Assembly: GCA_003455655.1 (NCBI GenBank)
Contig: DMQP01000037.1
Coordinates: 1 to 5,581, forward strand
Length of the DNA stretch: 5,581 nt
Origin: Treponema sp.
Lineage (GTDB): Bacteria > Spirochaetota > Spirochaetia > Treponematales > Treponemataceae
Reading direction: 5' to 3'
Shown here: in pieces, positions 1 to 5,499 of the stretch
Layout: every line of letters starts with the position of its first letter
How positions within the stretch are numbered: the first letter of the stretch is position 1
Notes under the pieces: model-generated
Seen by the model: the letters and a program-made list of their open reading frames with translations, nothing else
Database searches by the model: none
What the model was told of the DNA's origin: nothing
Position numbers and translations under genes: made by a program

Positions 1-1823
1 CAAGAAACCAAATCGGTGGGGAAAGAACCGTCAGCTTTCATACCTTCAGTTACCTGACCAATGAAGTACTTGTCTTCATCCATAGCTGCCAGGTAGTCAA
101 CTTCGTCTGTTGCCTTTCCGTTTACAACTTTGCGGTAGGGCTCTTCAAGGAAGCCGTATTCATTTACGCGAGTAAAGATAGCAAGTGAAACAATAAGACC
201 AATGTTTGGACCTTCAGGAGTTTCAATTGGGCACATGCGTCCGTAGTGTGTGTAGTGAACATCACGAACTTCGAAACCTGCGCGGTCACGAGAAAGACCA
301 CCAGAACCTAAAGCAGACAGACGGCGTTTGTGTGTCAGTTCTGCAAGTGGGTTACACTGATCCATGAACTGTGACAACTGTGAAGAACCAAAGAATTCTT
401 TAACACAAGCAACAATCGGTTTAATTGAAATAAGATCCTGTGGCTTAAGGGTTTCTGTTTCCTTAAGATTCATGCGGTCTTTTGCAATGCGTTCCATACG
501 AGCAAATGCTTTGTTAAATTCGTTAGTAAGCAATTCTCCAACAGAACGAACACGACGGTTACCAAGGTGGTCAATATCGTCAAGGGGTTCATCTCCAATG
601 TACACTTCAATCAAGTGCTTCATGGTGTTGATAATATCGTCCTTAATAAGAGTCAAATCTTCAACATCGTCAGAATAATTGAACTTTTTGTTCAACTTGT
701 AACGACCAACACGACCTAAGTCATAGCGTCTCTGACTGAAGAACATTGAAGTTAAATCTTTTTCAGCTGTTTCAACGGTAATGGGTTCTCCTGGCATAAG
801 TACAGAATATACTTTTGCAAGACAGTCTTCTTTTGAAGGCTCATCAGGATTTTCAACTCCGTCTTTAGAGAAAAGAATTTCTTCGCGCTCGAAACAGTTA
901 ACGATCATTTCGCTATCAAGAGATTCGTTGATTTCGTCTTTGTTTTCGGGCTTTTTCTTTGTGTTGAACTTGATAACGGTAACTTCTTTTACACCGTTTG
1001 CAATCAAGTCATCAATGTCATGAGGATGCAACTTGTCGCCAGCACGGAACAGTTTCTTCTGTTCACCAGAATCTTTATCTGTTACATAGACTCCTTCTGC
1101 AAGCACTTTGTTAACAAGATCATCACGCTTTGTTACTGCTTCAGAAACACGAGCTTTTTCGGTTTTGTAGAAACAGTTGATTATTTCTTCGCGAGTAGAA
1201 TATCCTAAAGCACGCAGGAAAATGGTGCCTAAGATTTTCTTCTTGCGGTCGATCTTTGCAAAGATAAGATCTTTTTTCTGGTCAATTTCAAATTCAAGCC
1301 AAGATCCGCGGTAAGGAATAATACGGCTTGAGTACACACCTTTATCGTGGCAGAAAATAACTCCAGGCGAACGGTGAATCTGGCTTACAACAACGCGTTC
1401 TGCACCATTGATAATAAAGGTACCGCGGTCGGTCATAAGCGGAATGTCGCCCATGTAAATATCTTTCTGAAGAATTGCGCCCTGCTCTTTGAAAATAAGA
1501 TTGATGCGTGCCTTAAGAGGAACAGCATAAGTCAGTCCCTTTTTCTTGCAGTCCAACTCACTGAATTTGATGTTCTCTTCGTCAAGTTCGTAGAACTCAT
1601 ATTCCAGTGTCATGTCGCCATTAGGACTTTCAATTGGGAAGGTAGAAGTAAATACTTCTTGCAGGCCTTGATTAAGAAGCGGTTCGTGATTCTGAAGACG
1701 CTCTTTCTGAATGAAACTTTCGTAAGACGAAAGCTGGATGTCGATCAGGTTCGGCAGTTCCATGAAATCTTTAATGTTTTTGCCGATATACTGACGCTCG
1801 ATTTTTTTTGTCTTTGCGTACAT
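1..1823 (-). CDS. rpoB: DNA-directed RNA polymerase subunit beta, N-terminal 607 codons (partial)
   Basis: This is the beta subunit of RNA polymerase, which together with beta-prime forms the catalytic core. Only the first 607 codons are present and the gene continues past the left edge; bacterial RpoB is usually about 1,150-1,350 residues. The start ATG (1823-1821) follows AGGGG with 5 nt between. Seen in the translation: the N-terminal motif [13 protein letters not shown] (143-155), the rifampicin cluster I region [20 protein letters not shown] (477-496) then [14 protein letters not shown] (497-510), and the cluster II region [14 protein letters not shown] (531-544). Residue 503, equivalent to E. 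coli S531, is Ser; residue 490 (E. coli N518) is Cys and 507 (E. coli P535) is Ser. The reading frame is intact throughout. It lies 597 nt downstream of rplL, an unusually long repeat-filled gap for this cluster. The identity is certain from length and motifs. Confidence 0.98.
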   Translation of the reverse strand, partial: MYAKTKKIERQYIGKNIKDFMELPNLIDIQLSSYESFIQKERLQNHEPLLNQGLQEVFTSTFPIESPNGDMTLEYEFYELDEENIKFSELDCKKKGLTYAVPLKARINLIFKEQGAILQKDIYMGDIPLMTDRGTFIINGAERVVVSQIHRSPGVIFCHDKGVYSSRIIPYRGSWLEFEIDQKKDLIFAKIDRKKKILGTIFLRALGYSTREEIINCFYKTEKARVSEAVTKRDDLVNKVLAEGVYVTDKDSGEQKKLFRAGDKLHPHDIDDLIANGVKEVTVIKFNTKKKPENKDEINESLDSEMIVNCFEREEILFSKDGVENPDEPSKEDCLAKVYSVLMPGEPITVETAEKDLTSMFFSQRRYDLGRVGRYKLNKKFNYSDDVEDLTLIKDDIINTMKHLIEVYIGDEPLDDIDHLGNRRVRSVGELLTNEFNKAFARMERIAKDRMNLKETETLKPQDLISIKPIVACVKEFFGSSQLSQFMDQCNPLAELTHKRRLSALGSGGLSRDRAGFEVRDVHYTHYGRMCPIETPEGPNIGLIVSLAIFTRVNEYGFLEEPYRKVVNGKATDEVDYLAAMDEDKYFIGQVTEGMKADGSFPTDLVS

Positions 1824-1828
1824 CGTTA

Positions 1829-1833
1829 CCCCT
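1829..1833 (-). promoter_or_regulatory. Ribosome binding site of rpoB
   Basis: On the minus strand AGGGG lies 5 nt upstream of the rpoB ATG. It is a partial Shine-Dalgarno match, weaker than the AGGAGG or AGGAGA sites in front of the ribosomal protein genes here. It supports the chosen start, and no other in-frame ATG with a ribosome site is apparent upstream. Confidence 0.65.
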
Positions 1834-2004
1834 AGCGATGGCGCACGTTGCTGAGTACAGCATCATGCAGAAACCTCGGTCGTACGGCACCGCTACAAGC
1901 AAAACCTTTGCTCAGCACGAGAACCGCAGCCGTTACCGGCAGTCTCATTTCCGGAATGCGAAAAAATTCGGTCACAAAAAACAGGTCCGCATTACCCTGC
2001 TCTT

Positions 2005-2033
2005 TTGACACCAAAAGCTTCAGCGGTTAAACT
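2005..2033 (+). promoter_or_regulatory. Possible antisense promoter (weak candidate)
   Basis: On the plus strand a perfect TTGACA (2005-2010) is followed after 17 nt by TAAACT (2028-2033), which matches four of six positions of the TATAAT consensus. If active it would transcribe through the repeat array, antisense to the operon, towards the end of rplL. The -10 overlaps the 2011-2042 hairpin and no plus-strand gene follows, so a chance match is quite possible. Confidence 0.25.
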
Positions 2034-2042
2034 GAAGCTTCA
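2011..2042 (-). terminator. Hairpin with short T-run between rplL and rpoB, terminator-like
   Basis: In minus-strand reading AAGCTTCAG and CTGAAGCTT form a perfect 9-bp stem around an 8-nt loop. A G-T pair, one T-T mismatch and two C-G pairs extend it outwards. The last arm runs straight into TTTT. It could act as a weak intrinsic terminator or as a processing stem in front of rpoB. The T-run is short and partly inside the stem, so full termination is unlikely, and rpoB would need read-through. Confidence 0.4.
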
Positions 2043-2093
2043 GGATTTTTATTAGCAATTTTACCATCAAGCCAAGTTCCGAAAGAACTTCCG

Positions 2094-2230
2094 GTTAAGC
2101 AAGAAATAAAAACGAAGTTCACTTTTTACCCTCGCTGGAACTCTCTAAGCTCGCCGAAAGTTTCCTTTCGCCGGAAGTTTCCATAACAGAGACTTCCCTA
2201 AGCAAACTGCGAGAATTTCCGCAAAGCGGA
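2094..2230. repeat. Intergenic direct repeat, copy A
   Basis: This is the first copy of a composite direct repeat between rplL and rpoB. Its first block (2094-2148, beginning GTTAAGCAAG) is identical over 55 bp to 2238-2292. Its second block (2170-2230, beginning GCCGGAAGTTTCC) matches 2297-2357 over 61 bp with one mismatch. Copy A is 17 bp longer between the blocks because it holds an extra 17-nt near-duplication, CGCCGAAAGTTTCC plus TTT, directly before CGCCGGAAGTTTCC. Confidence 0.95.
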
Positions 2231-2238
2231 AATTCTCG
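2210..2238. repeat. Perfect 13-bp inverted repeat (hairpin) between repeat copies
   Basis: CGAGAATTTCCGC (2210-2222) pairs perfectly with GCGGAAATTCTCG (2226-2238) around an AAA loop. The end of copy B (2344-2358) retains only the inner 6 bp of this stem (TTCCGC-AAA-GCGGAA). No T-run follows on either strand, so it is not a canonical intrinsic terminator. In mRNA it would be a strong stem and could be an RNase processing or stabilising element, as in REP-like sequences. Confidence 0.8.
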
Positions 2239-2357
2239 TTAAGCAAGAAATAAAAACGAAGTTCACTTTTTACCCTCGCTGGAACTCTCTAAACCCGCCG
2301 GAAGTTTCCATAACAGAGACTTCCCTAAGCAACCTGCGAGAATTTCCGCAAAGCGGA
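2238..2357. repeat. Intergenic direct repeat, copy B
   Basis: This is the second copy, with the same two blocks as copy A but without its 17-bp internal duplication. The 55-bp block is identical to copy A and the 61-bp block differs at one base. Near-identity in non-coding DNA implies recent duplication or ongoing homogenisation. A third, truncated start of the unit lies at 2389-2413 and matches 2085-2109 at 24 of 25 positions. That third copy overlaps the terminator stem at the end of rplL. Confidence 0.95.
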
Positions 2358-2373
2358 ACCCCAAAGCAACTTG

Positions 2374-2398
2374 CTGGAAGTTCCGCAGGAACTTCCGG
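2374..2398. repeat. Inverted repeat GGAAGTTCC / GGAACTTCC
   Basis: GGAAGTTCC (2376-2384) pairs perfectly with GGAACTTCC (2388-2396) around a GCA loop. A T-G pair and a C-G pair extend the stem outwards. A weaker relative, AAGTTC-CGAAA-GAACTT, lies at 2074-2090 just before repeat copy A. In both places the right arm is followed by CCGGTTAAGCAA, so hairpin and direct repeat belong to one unit. Confidence 0.75.
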
Positions 2399-2400
2399 TT

Positions 2401-2433
2401 AAGCAAAAAATAAGCTCCGCTTATTTTTTGCTT
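2401..2433 (-). terminator. Intrinsic terminator or attenuator overlapping the rplL stop codon
   Basis: AAGCAAAAAATAAGC and GCTTATTTTTTGCTT form a perfect 15-bp stem around a 3-nt loop. In minus-strand reading the left arm covers the last sense codons and the TAA of rplL, and the right arm contains T6. The stem is AT-rich with T6 inside its base, and it is symmetric, so it could work in both directions. Its position immediately after rplL suits an attenuator that lowers transcription of rpoB relative to L7/L12. The overlap with the stop codon means a terminating ribosome would hinder folding, so efficiency may depend on translation. Confidence 0.6.
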
Positions 2434-2798
2434 GCTTCTCCACCAGCAGCCTTGATGTCTTCGATGATCTTGTCAGCATCAGCCTTAGATACACCTTCTT
2501 TGAGTACTTTTGGTGCTCCTTCAACCAGTGCTTTTGCTTCTGCAAGACCAAGACCTGTGATAGTACGAACAGCCTTGATAACTGCAATTTTCTTATCTGC
2601 AGCAACCTTGTCCAGAGATACAGTGAACTCTGTCTGTTCTTCAGCAGCTCCACCAGCAGCGCCAGGTGCAGCAGCAACAGCTACAGGAGCAGCAGCAGAA
2701 ACGCCGAATTTCTCCTCCATAGCTTTAACCAGGTCAGCAGCCTGCTGAACAGTCATGTTTGCGATTGCTTCAAGAATTTCATCATTTGAAAGTGCCAT
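2421..2798 (-). CDS. rplL: 50S ribosomal protein L7/L12
   Basis: This 125-residue protein forms the flexible stalk dimers of the 50S subunit that recruit translation factors such as EF-Tu and EF-G. The length is typical of the family. Residues 1-33 form the helical dimerisation and L10-binding domain. Residues 34-54 are an Ala/Gly/Pro-rich hinge. Residues 55-125 are the factor-binding domain, with the conserved [20 protein letters not shown] (70-89) and [14 protein letters not shown]. The start ATG follows AGGAGA (2812-2807) with 8 nt between. It lies 156 nt after rplJ rather than closely behind it, and has its own ribosome site, as expected for a protein made in excess over L10. The stop codon is buried in a hairpin. 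The identification is secure. Confidence 0.98.
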   Translation of the reverse strand: MALSNDEILEAIANMTVQQAADLVKAMEEKFGVSAAAPVAVAAAPGAAGGAAEEQTEFTVSLDKVAADKKIAVIKAVRTITGLGLAEAKALVEGAPKVLKEGVSKADADKIIEDIKAAGGEASKK

Positions 2799-2888
2799 AA
2801 TTGTCTTCTCCTGCCATCAATTTTTGAATGGCTTTTTGTTTGGTGCAGCAAAAAACATACCGTTTTCTGAACTCTGCATCCATATTGT

Positions 2889-2926
2889 CTGTGGATAGTA
2901 ATCAGCACATCGAAGCCTAACCACAG
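2889..2926 (-). promoter_or_regulatory. Hairpin in the rplJ-rplL spacer, possible cis-regulatory element
   Basis: In minus-strand reading CTGTGGTTAG pairs with CTATCCACAG: six pairs, one T-T mismatch, then three more pairs. An 18-nt loop lies between the arms. Further downstream GGATGCAG can pair with CTGCACC through a bulged A. The 156-nt spacer is long for two genes whose products form one complex, and it is the only untranslated gap between rplK and rplL. It may modulate rplL translation or mRNA processing. No clear T-run or strong promoter was seen in it. The function is inferred. Confidence 0.4.
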
Positions 2927-2954
2927 TTTTGTGTACTTTGTTTAAGACACAAGC

Positions 2955-3473
2955 TTAAGCGCTTGCACCTTCCTTTTCCAGCTTTTCGACATAAGCCTGC
3001 AGTGTACCAGCCAGTTTGCGAGCAGGTCCGTTGATTGCAGACATAAGCATTGCGATAAGCTGTTTCTTTCCAGGCAGCTTAGAAAGAGCCTCGATCTTAG
3101 CCTGATCATAGAGTTCACCGTCAACCCATGCACCCTTTACAGCGAGTGTAGGAGCATCTTTGCTGAAGTCGAACAGGATCTTTGCAGATTCGTTGGCATC
3201 TTCTTTAATCATTGCGATTGCAGTAGGACCAGAAAGATATTCTGCAACCTGAGTGTTCTGCATTTCTTCAAATGCTACACGTGCAAAGTTGTTCTTGAAT
3301 ACCTTAAGCTGTGAACCTTTTTCGCGGAGCTGATCACGAAGTTTTGTAATCTGCTCTACTGTCAATCCACGATAATCAATGAATACATAGTTTGCATATC
3401 CACCAAGAATTTTCTTGGCTTCTTCGATAGCTGCTGTTTTAGCGGGCTGAAGCTTTTTTGCAACGACTGCCAT
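2955..3473 (-). CDS. rplJ: 50S ribosomal protein L10
   Basis: L10 is the base of the ribosomal stalk: its N-terminal domain binds 23S rRNA near L11 and its C-terminal helix carries the L7/L12 dimers. At 172 residues it has the usual length. Visible family features are YVFIDYRGLTVEQ (29-41), LKVFKNNFARVA (56-67), LSGPTAIAMI (80-89) and the INGPARKLAGTLQAYVEKLE segment (147-166), which leads into the C-terminal L12-binding helix. The start is set by a perfect AGGAGG (3486-3481), 7 nt before ATG and inside the end of rplA. The A of the rplA stop TAA is also the A of this ATG, so translation is probably coupled to rplA. That leaves no separate leader here in which L10 could autoregulate in the usual way. 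Confidence 0.98.
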   Translation of the reverse strand: MAVVAKKLQPAKTAAIEEAKKILGGYANYVFIDYRGLTVEQITKLRDQLREKGSQLKVFKNNFARVAFEEMQNTQVAEYLSGPTAIAMIKEDANESAKILFDFSKDAPTLAVKGAWVDGELYDQAKIEALSKLPGKKQLIAMLMSAINGPARKLAGTLQAYVEKLEKEGASA

Positions 3474-4153
3474 TATGCTTCCTCCTTGTAGTCAATCCAG
3501 ATGCCGGGGCCCATGGTTGAGCTTACAGATACAGAGCGGATAAATCCAGCTTTTGCATCAATCGGCCTCTTGCGGTTCAGTTCAGTCAGGAAAGCGTTGA
3601 TGTTTTCAACGGTATCGTTTTCTGACATAGAAACTTTTCCAACAGGAATGTGAATAACGCCACCCTTGTCAGCGCGGAATTCTGTACGACCCTTTTTGAG
3701 TTCAGCAACAGCATTTGCGATGTCAGGAGTAACAGTACCAGTCTTGGGGTTAGGCATAAGACCTTTGCGGCCCAAAACCATACCTAAGCGGCCTACATCT
3801 TTCATCATGTCGGGAGTAGCAACTGCAACATCAAAGTCTGTCCAGCCACCCTTTACCTTTTCGATGTACTCTGCAGCACCAGCGTATGTAGCACCAGCGT
3901 CAAGAGCTTCCTTTACACGTTCTTCTTTACAGAATACCAAAACGCGTTTTTCACCAGTAAACTGATGGGGGAATACGAGTGTGTCGCGAACAGTCTGGTT
4001 CTTTTCCAGTTTGAGGGAAATTGACAGTTCAACAGTTTCATCAAACTTTGCATAGTGCAGGTCTTTTACCAACTTGCATGCTTCAGCAACATCGTACTTT
4101 TTGGAAGGATCATACTTCTTGAGCATTTCATTGTATTTCTTTCCGTGCTTCAT
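3473..4153 (-). CDS. rplA: 50S ribosomal protein L1
   Basis: L1 forms the mobile L1 stalk that helps deacylated tRNA leave the E site. In many bacteria it also represses translation of its own rplK-rplA mRNA. The protein has 226 residues, typical for the family. The signature block is clear: FDVAVATPDMM (107-117) then VGRLGMVLGRKGLMPNPKTG (120-139). The C-terminal half contains FRADKGGVIHIPVGK (159-173), with SVSVSSTMGPGI near the end. The start follows GGAGG (4165-4161) by 7 nt, inside the end of rplK, and the genes overlap as TAATG. The same TAATG arrangement recurs at its 3' end with rplJ, so the rplK-rplA-rplJ trio looks translationally coupled. Confidence 0.98.
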   Translation of the reverse strand: MKHGKKYNEMLKKYDPSKKYDVAEACKLVKDLHYAKFDETVELSISLKLEKNQTVRDTLVFPHQFTGEKRVLVFCKEERVKEALDAGATYAGAAEYIEKVKGGWTDFDVAVATPDMMKDVGRLGMVLGRKGLMPNPKTGTVTPDIANAVAELKKGRTEFRADKGGVIHIPVGKVSMSENDTVENINAFLTELNRKRPIDAKAGFIRSVSVSSTMGPGIWIDYKEEA

Positions 4154-4587
4154 TAGTTGGCCTCCACTTCTACGCCCATGCTGCGTGCAGTACCGGCGAT
4201 GATTTTCTTCGCAGCCTCAACATCGTTTGCGTTAAGGTCGGGAAGTTTCTGCGTTGCAATTTCAGTAAGACTTTTCTGAGAAAGCTTTCCTACTTTGTCG
4301 CGCAGGGGGTTTGCAGCACCCTTGGGGATTCCGGCTGCTTTCTTAATAAGAACTGCTGCAGGCGGAGTCTTAAGGATAAATGTGTACGATTTGTCCTGAT
4401 AGACAGTGATGATAACAGGGATGATAAGTCCCTTTTCCATACTCTTTGTGCGATCATTGAATTCCTGAACAAACTTAGGTGCAGAAACTCCATGAGGTCC
4501 AAGAGCAGGTCCGATTGGCGGGGCCGGTGTCGCGCTTCCTGCAGGGCACTGCAGTTTGATGACAGCCGTAACCTTCTTTGTGGCCAT
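4153..4587 (-). CDS. rplK: 50S ribosomal protein L11
   Basis: L11 binds the GTPase-associated centre of 23S rRNA together with L10 and takes part in factor-dependent GTP hydrolysis and the stringent response. At 144 residues it has normal family length. The N-terminal domain shows [20 protein letters not shown] (11-30), whose prolines line the thiostrepton-binding cleft in the family, then PHGVSAPKF. The segment [17 protein letters not shown] (70-86) follows, and the C-terminal rRNA-binding domain ends in [14 protein letters not shown] (129-142). The start ATG is preceded by AGGAGA (4600-4595) with 7 nt between. It is the first gene after the nusG hairpins, and its leader holds a possible L1-binding site. 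The resemblance to treponemal L11 supports the spirochaete assignment. Confidence 0.98.
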   Translation of the reverse strand: MATKKVTAVIKLQCPAGSATPAPPIGPALGPHGVSAPKFVQEFNDRTKSMEKGLIIPVIITVYQDKSYTFILKTPPAAVLIKKAAGIPKGAANPLRDKVGKLSQKSLTEIATQKLPDLNANDVEAAKKIIAGTARSMGVEVEAN

Positions 4588-4637
4588 AATTGTATCTCCT
4601 TATGTTGGTGTGGATAAAGACAATGCCTTTTCCTAGC

Positions 4638-4672
4638 GAAGTACCTGGGTCCAACGGACATGTACCTCTCCC
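4638..4672 (-). promoter_or_regulatory. Candidate L1-binding leader of rplK
   Basis: In minus-strand reading GGGAG (4672-4668) leads into an irregular hairpin. It consists of GTAC (4665-4662) with GTAC (4644-4641), an asymmetric internal loop of AT against CCAG, then GTCC (4659-4656) with GGAC (4652-4649) around a GTT loop. Two short helices separated by an asymmetric loop are the general form of ribosomal protein L1 sites, which mimic the L1 stalk of 23S rRNA. Such a site in front of rplK is the known L1 feedback target in many bacteria. The helices are short and I could not test the fit to a model. Confidence 0.35.
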
Positions 4673-4705
4673 AAAATAAAGTCAGGCATAAGCCTGTCCT
4701 TTTTC
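4671..4705 (-). terminator. Terminator-like hairpin between nusG and rplK
   Basis: In minus-strand reading CAGGC (4696-4692) pairs with GCCTG (4687-4683) around TTAT. One mismatch and a C-G pair extend the stem, and TTTATTTT follows. On the plus strand the same stem is followed by TTTTT. The stem is short, so partial termination is the more likely outcome. It would separate a tRNA-secE-nusG segment from the rplK-rplA-rplJ segment. I saw no strong promoter between it and rplK, so read-through is expected. Confidence 0.4.
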
Positions 4706-4718
4706 AAATAACAAGTAT

Positions 4719-4742
4719 GGTAGAACTTAAACTTTTTCTACC
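4719..4742 (-). other. Hairpin enclosing the nusG stop codon
   Basis: GGTAGAA (4719-4725) pairs with TTCTACC (4736-4742), a perfect 7-bp stem around a 10-nt loop that contains the nusG TAA. The downstream minus-strand sequence is T-rich but not a clean T-run. It could shield the 3' end of a processed secE-nusG message or simply be chance. Hairpins at the stop codon occur at both nusG and rplL in this window. Confidence 0.35.
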
Positions 4743-5284
4743 TGAAGCAGATCTACTTCAACCGGTGTTTCACGGCCGAAAATCTGAACATTAATGCGCA
4801 GTTTATTACGCTCAGAGTTAACTTCTTCAACAGTACCAGTGTATGATGCAAGCGGTCCGTCAGTAATTTTAACCTGATCACCAACATCGAAACTCTGTTT
4901 GATATGAACTGATTTTTCACCTTTAAGTTCACCAGCAGCAAAGAGCAATTTCTTTGCTTCATCAGAACTAATGGGGCGTGGACGATCAGAAGGATTTGTT
5001 CCCACGAAACCAGTTACACCTTGAATACGACGGATTGCAGAACAGGTAGGCTTCCATCCCAACTGAGGCAAATCCATTTCAAGCATAATGTATCCAGGAA
5101 GAATCTTACTGGTGCGAGAATGTTTTTTTCCGTTACGAATTTCTACAACTTCTTCGGTAGGAACTTTAACATCTGTTACGATAGCAGAATCGATGTCGCC
5201 TGCATCAAGCAACTTGTGCAGTGTGCGTTCAATCTTTGCTTCGTATCCAGTGTACGTATGAAGGATGTACCAGTTCTTTGCCAT
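4727..5284 (-). CDS. nusG: Transcription termination/antitermination factor NusG
   Basis: NusG binds the RNA polymerase clamp through its N-terminal NGN domain and contacts Rho or ribosomal protein S10 through its C-terminal KOW domain, coupling transcription to translation. At 185 residues it has the usual length. The NGN domain covers roughly 1-110, opening with NWYILHTYTGYEAKIE (4-19), then KILPGYIMLEMDL (60-72) and IRRIQGVTGFVG (84-95). The KOW domain covers roughly 130-185, with FDVGDQVKITDGPLASYTGT (132-151) and IFGRETPVEVD (168-178). The start ATG follows GGAG (5294-5291) by 6 nt. It begins 14 nt after secE ends, the standard secE-nusG pairing. A hairpin encloses its stop codon. Confidence 0.98.
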   Translation of the reverse strand: MAKNWYILHTYTGYEAKIERTLHKLLDAGDIDSAIVTDVKVPTEEVVEIRNGKKHSRTSKILPGYIMLEMDLPQLGWKPTCSAIRRIQGVTGFVGTNPSDRPRPISSDEAKKLLFAAGELKGEKSVHIKQSFDVGDQVKITDGPLASYTGTVEEVNSERNKLRINVQIFGRETPVEVDLLQVEKV

Positions 5285-5298
5285 GGAATGCTCCGTTT

Positions 5299-5475
5299 CT
5301 AGAAAATAAAGCGAAGACCAGTGGTGAATGCCCAGTCAAGAAAACCAAGTACTGCAGCAGCCACCAGTGTTGAAACAAGGACGACTCCTACTGAGGAAAG
5401 AACATGAGAACGTGAGGGCCATACTACTTTACGAAGCTCTGCAACACATTCTTTACAAAACTGAATAAACTTCAT
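5299..5475 (-). CDS. secE: Preprotein translocase subunit SecE
   Basis: SecE clamps and stabilises SecY in the SecYEG protein-export channel of the inner membrane. The protein has 58 residues, the short one-helix form found in most bacteria rather than the three-helix form of E. coli. The cytoplasmic amphipathic helix carries the family motif ELRKVVWPSRSHVLSS (13-28). A hydrophobic membrane segment follows at about 29-50 (VGVVLVSTLVAAAVLGFLDW), and a few residues end the protein. I chose ATG at 5475 because it has GAGG 8 nt upstream. The open frame continues upstream to 5529, but that part lies inside the tRNA gene and reads as non-family sequence. The stop is TAG. Upstream is tRNA-Trp, downstream nusG. 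Confidence 0.95.
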   Translation of the reverse strand: MKFIQFCKECVAELRKVVWPSRSHVLSSVGVVLVSTLVAAAVLGFLDWAFTTGLRFIF

Positions 5476-5481
5476 CTTTTT

Positions 5482-5487
5482 ATCCTC
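5482..5487 (-). promoter_or_regulatory. Ribosome binding site of secE (decides the start)
   Basis: GAGGAT on the minus strand lies upstream of the ATG at 5475, with 8 nt after GAGG. It fixes the secE start outside the tRNA gene. The site begins only 12 nt after the last tRNA base, so tRNA 3' processing and secE translation initiation share a very short stretch of RNA. Confidence 0.75.
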
Positions 5488-5499
5488 AAACAAAAAGTA

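Larger units (their letters stand above)
1824..2420. other. rplL-rpoB intergenic region: repeat array plus structured rpoB leader
   Basis: This 597-nt gap contains no gene I can support. The rplL-proximal part (about 2071-2420) is made of imperfect direct repeats and hairpins rich in GGAA/TTCC. The rpoB-proximal part (about 1835-2000) is GC-richer, about 57% in the 120 nt from 1841 to 1960 by hand count, against about 47% in a counted rpoB segment. It contains several inverted repeats: TGCTGAG at 1849-1855 with CTCAGCA at 1911-1917, an AGCAAA/TTTGCT stem, and a GCCG-GTAA-CGGC tetraloop hairpin in minus-strand reading. In E. coli the same gap carries a partial terminator and an RNase III processing site, so an attenuation role here is plausible. 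That role is inferred. No convincing minus-strand promoter was seen in front of rpoB. Confidence 0.7.

Noticed and set aside
364..1208. Plus-strand open frames across the rpoB region
   Set aside because: They are antisense shadows of rpoB, whose reading frame is intact and strongly conserved.
1831..1838. An 8-mer CCTAGCGA shared by the rpoB leader and the rplK leader (4632-4639)
   Set aside because: A single short match without matching structural context is likely chance.
1975..2002. A terminator in minus-strand reading (CAGG/CCTG stem followed by T6)
   Set aside because: The stem has only four base pairs with a 10-nt loop, too weak to call despite the T-run.
1998..2010. A boxA-like TGCTCTTTTGACA on the plus strand
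   Set aside because: It is on the strand opposite to the operon and deviates from the TGCTCTTTAACA consensus; it is best treated as chance overlap with the TTGACA match.
1832..2014. A 60-codon minus-strand open frame (TTG start) ending at the rpoB ribosome site
   Set aside because: It has no Shine-Dalgarno site, starts right after a hairpin, and resembles no family I know. The same GC-rich stretch is also open in two plus-strand frames (1808-2008 and 1848-2030), which suggests composition rather than coding.
2094..2357. A CRISPR array or insertion sequence explanation for the repeats
   Set aside because: There are two long near-identical copies rather than short regular repeats with unique spacers. 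There is no transposase frame and no clear target-site duplication.
2371..2748. A 125-codon plus-strand frame opposite rplL and a shifted minus-strand frame at 2399-2677
   Set aside because: Both are shadows of rplL; the Ala-rich hinge keeps other frames open.
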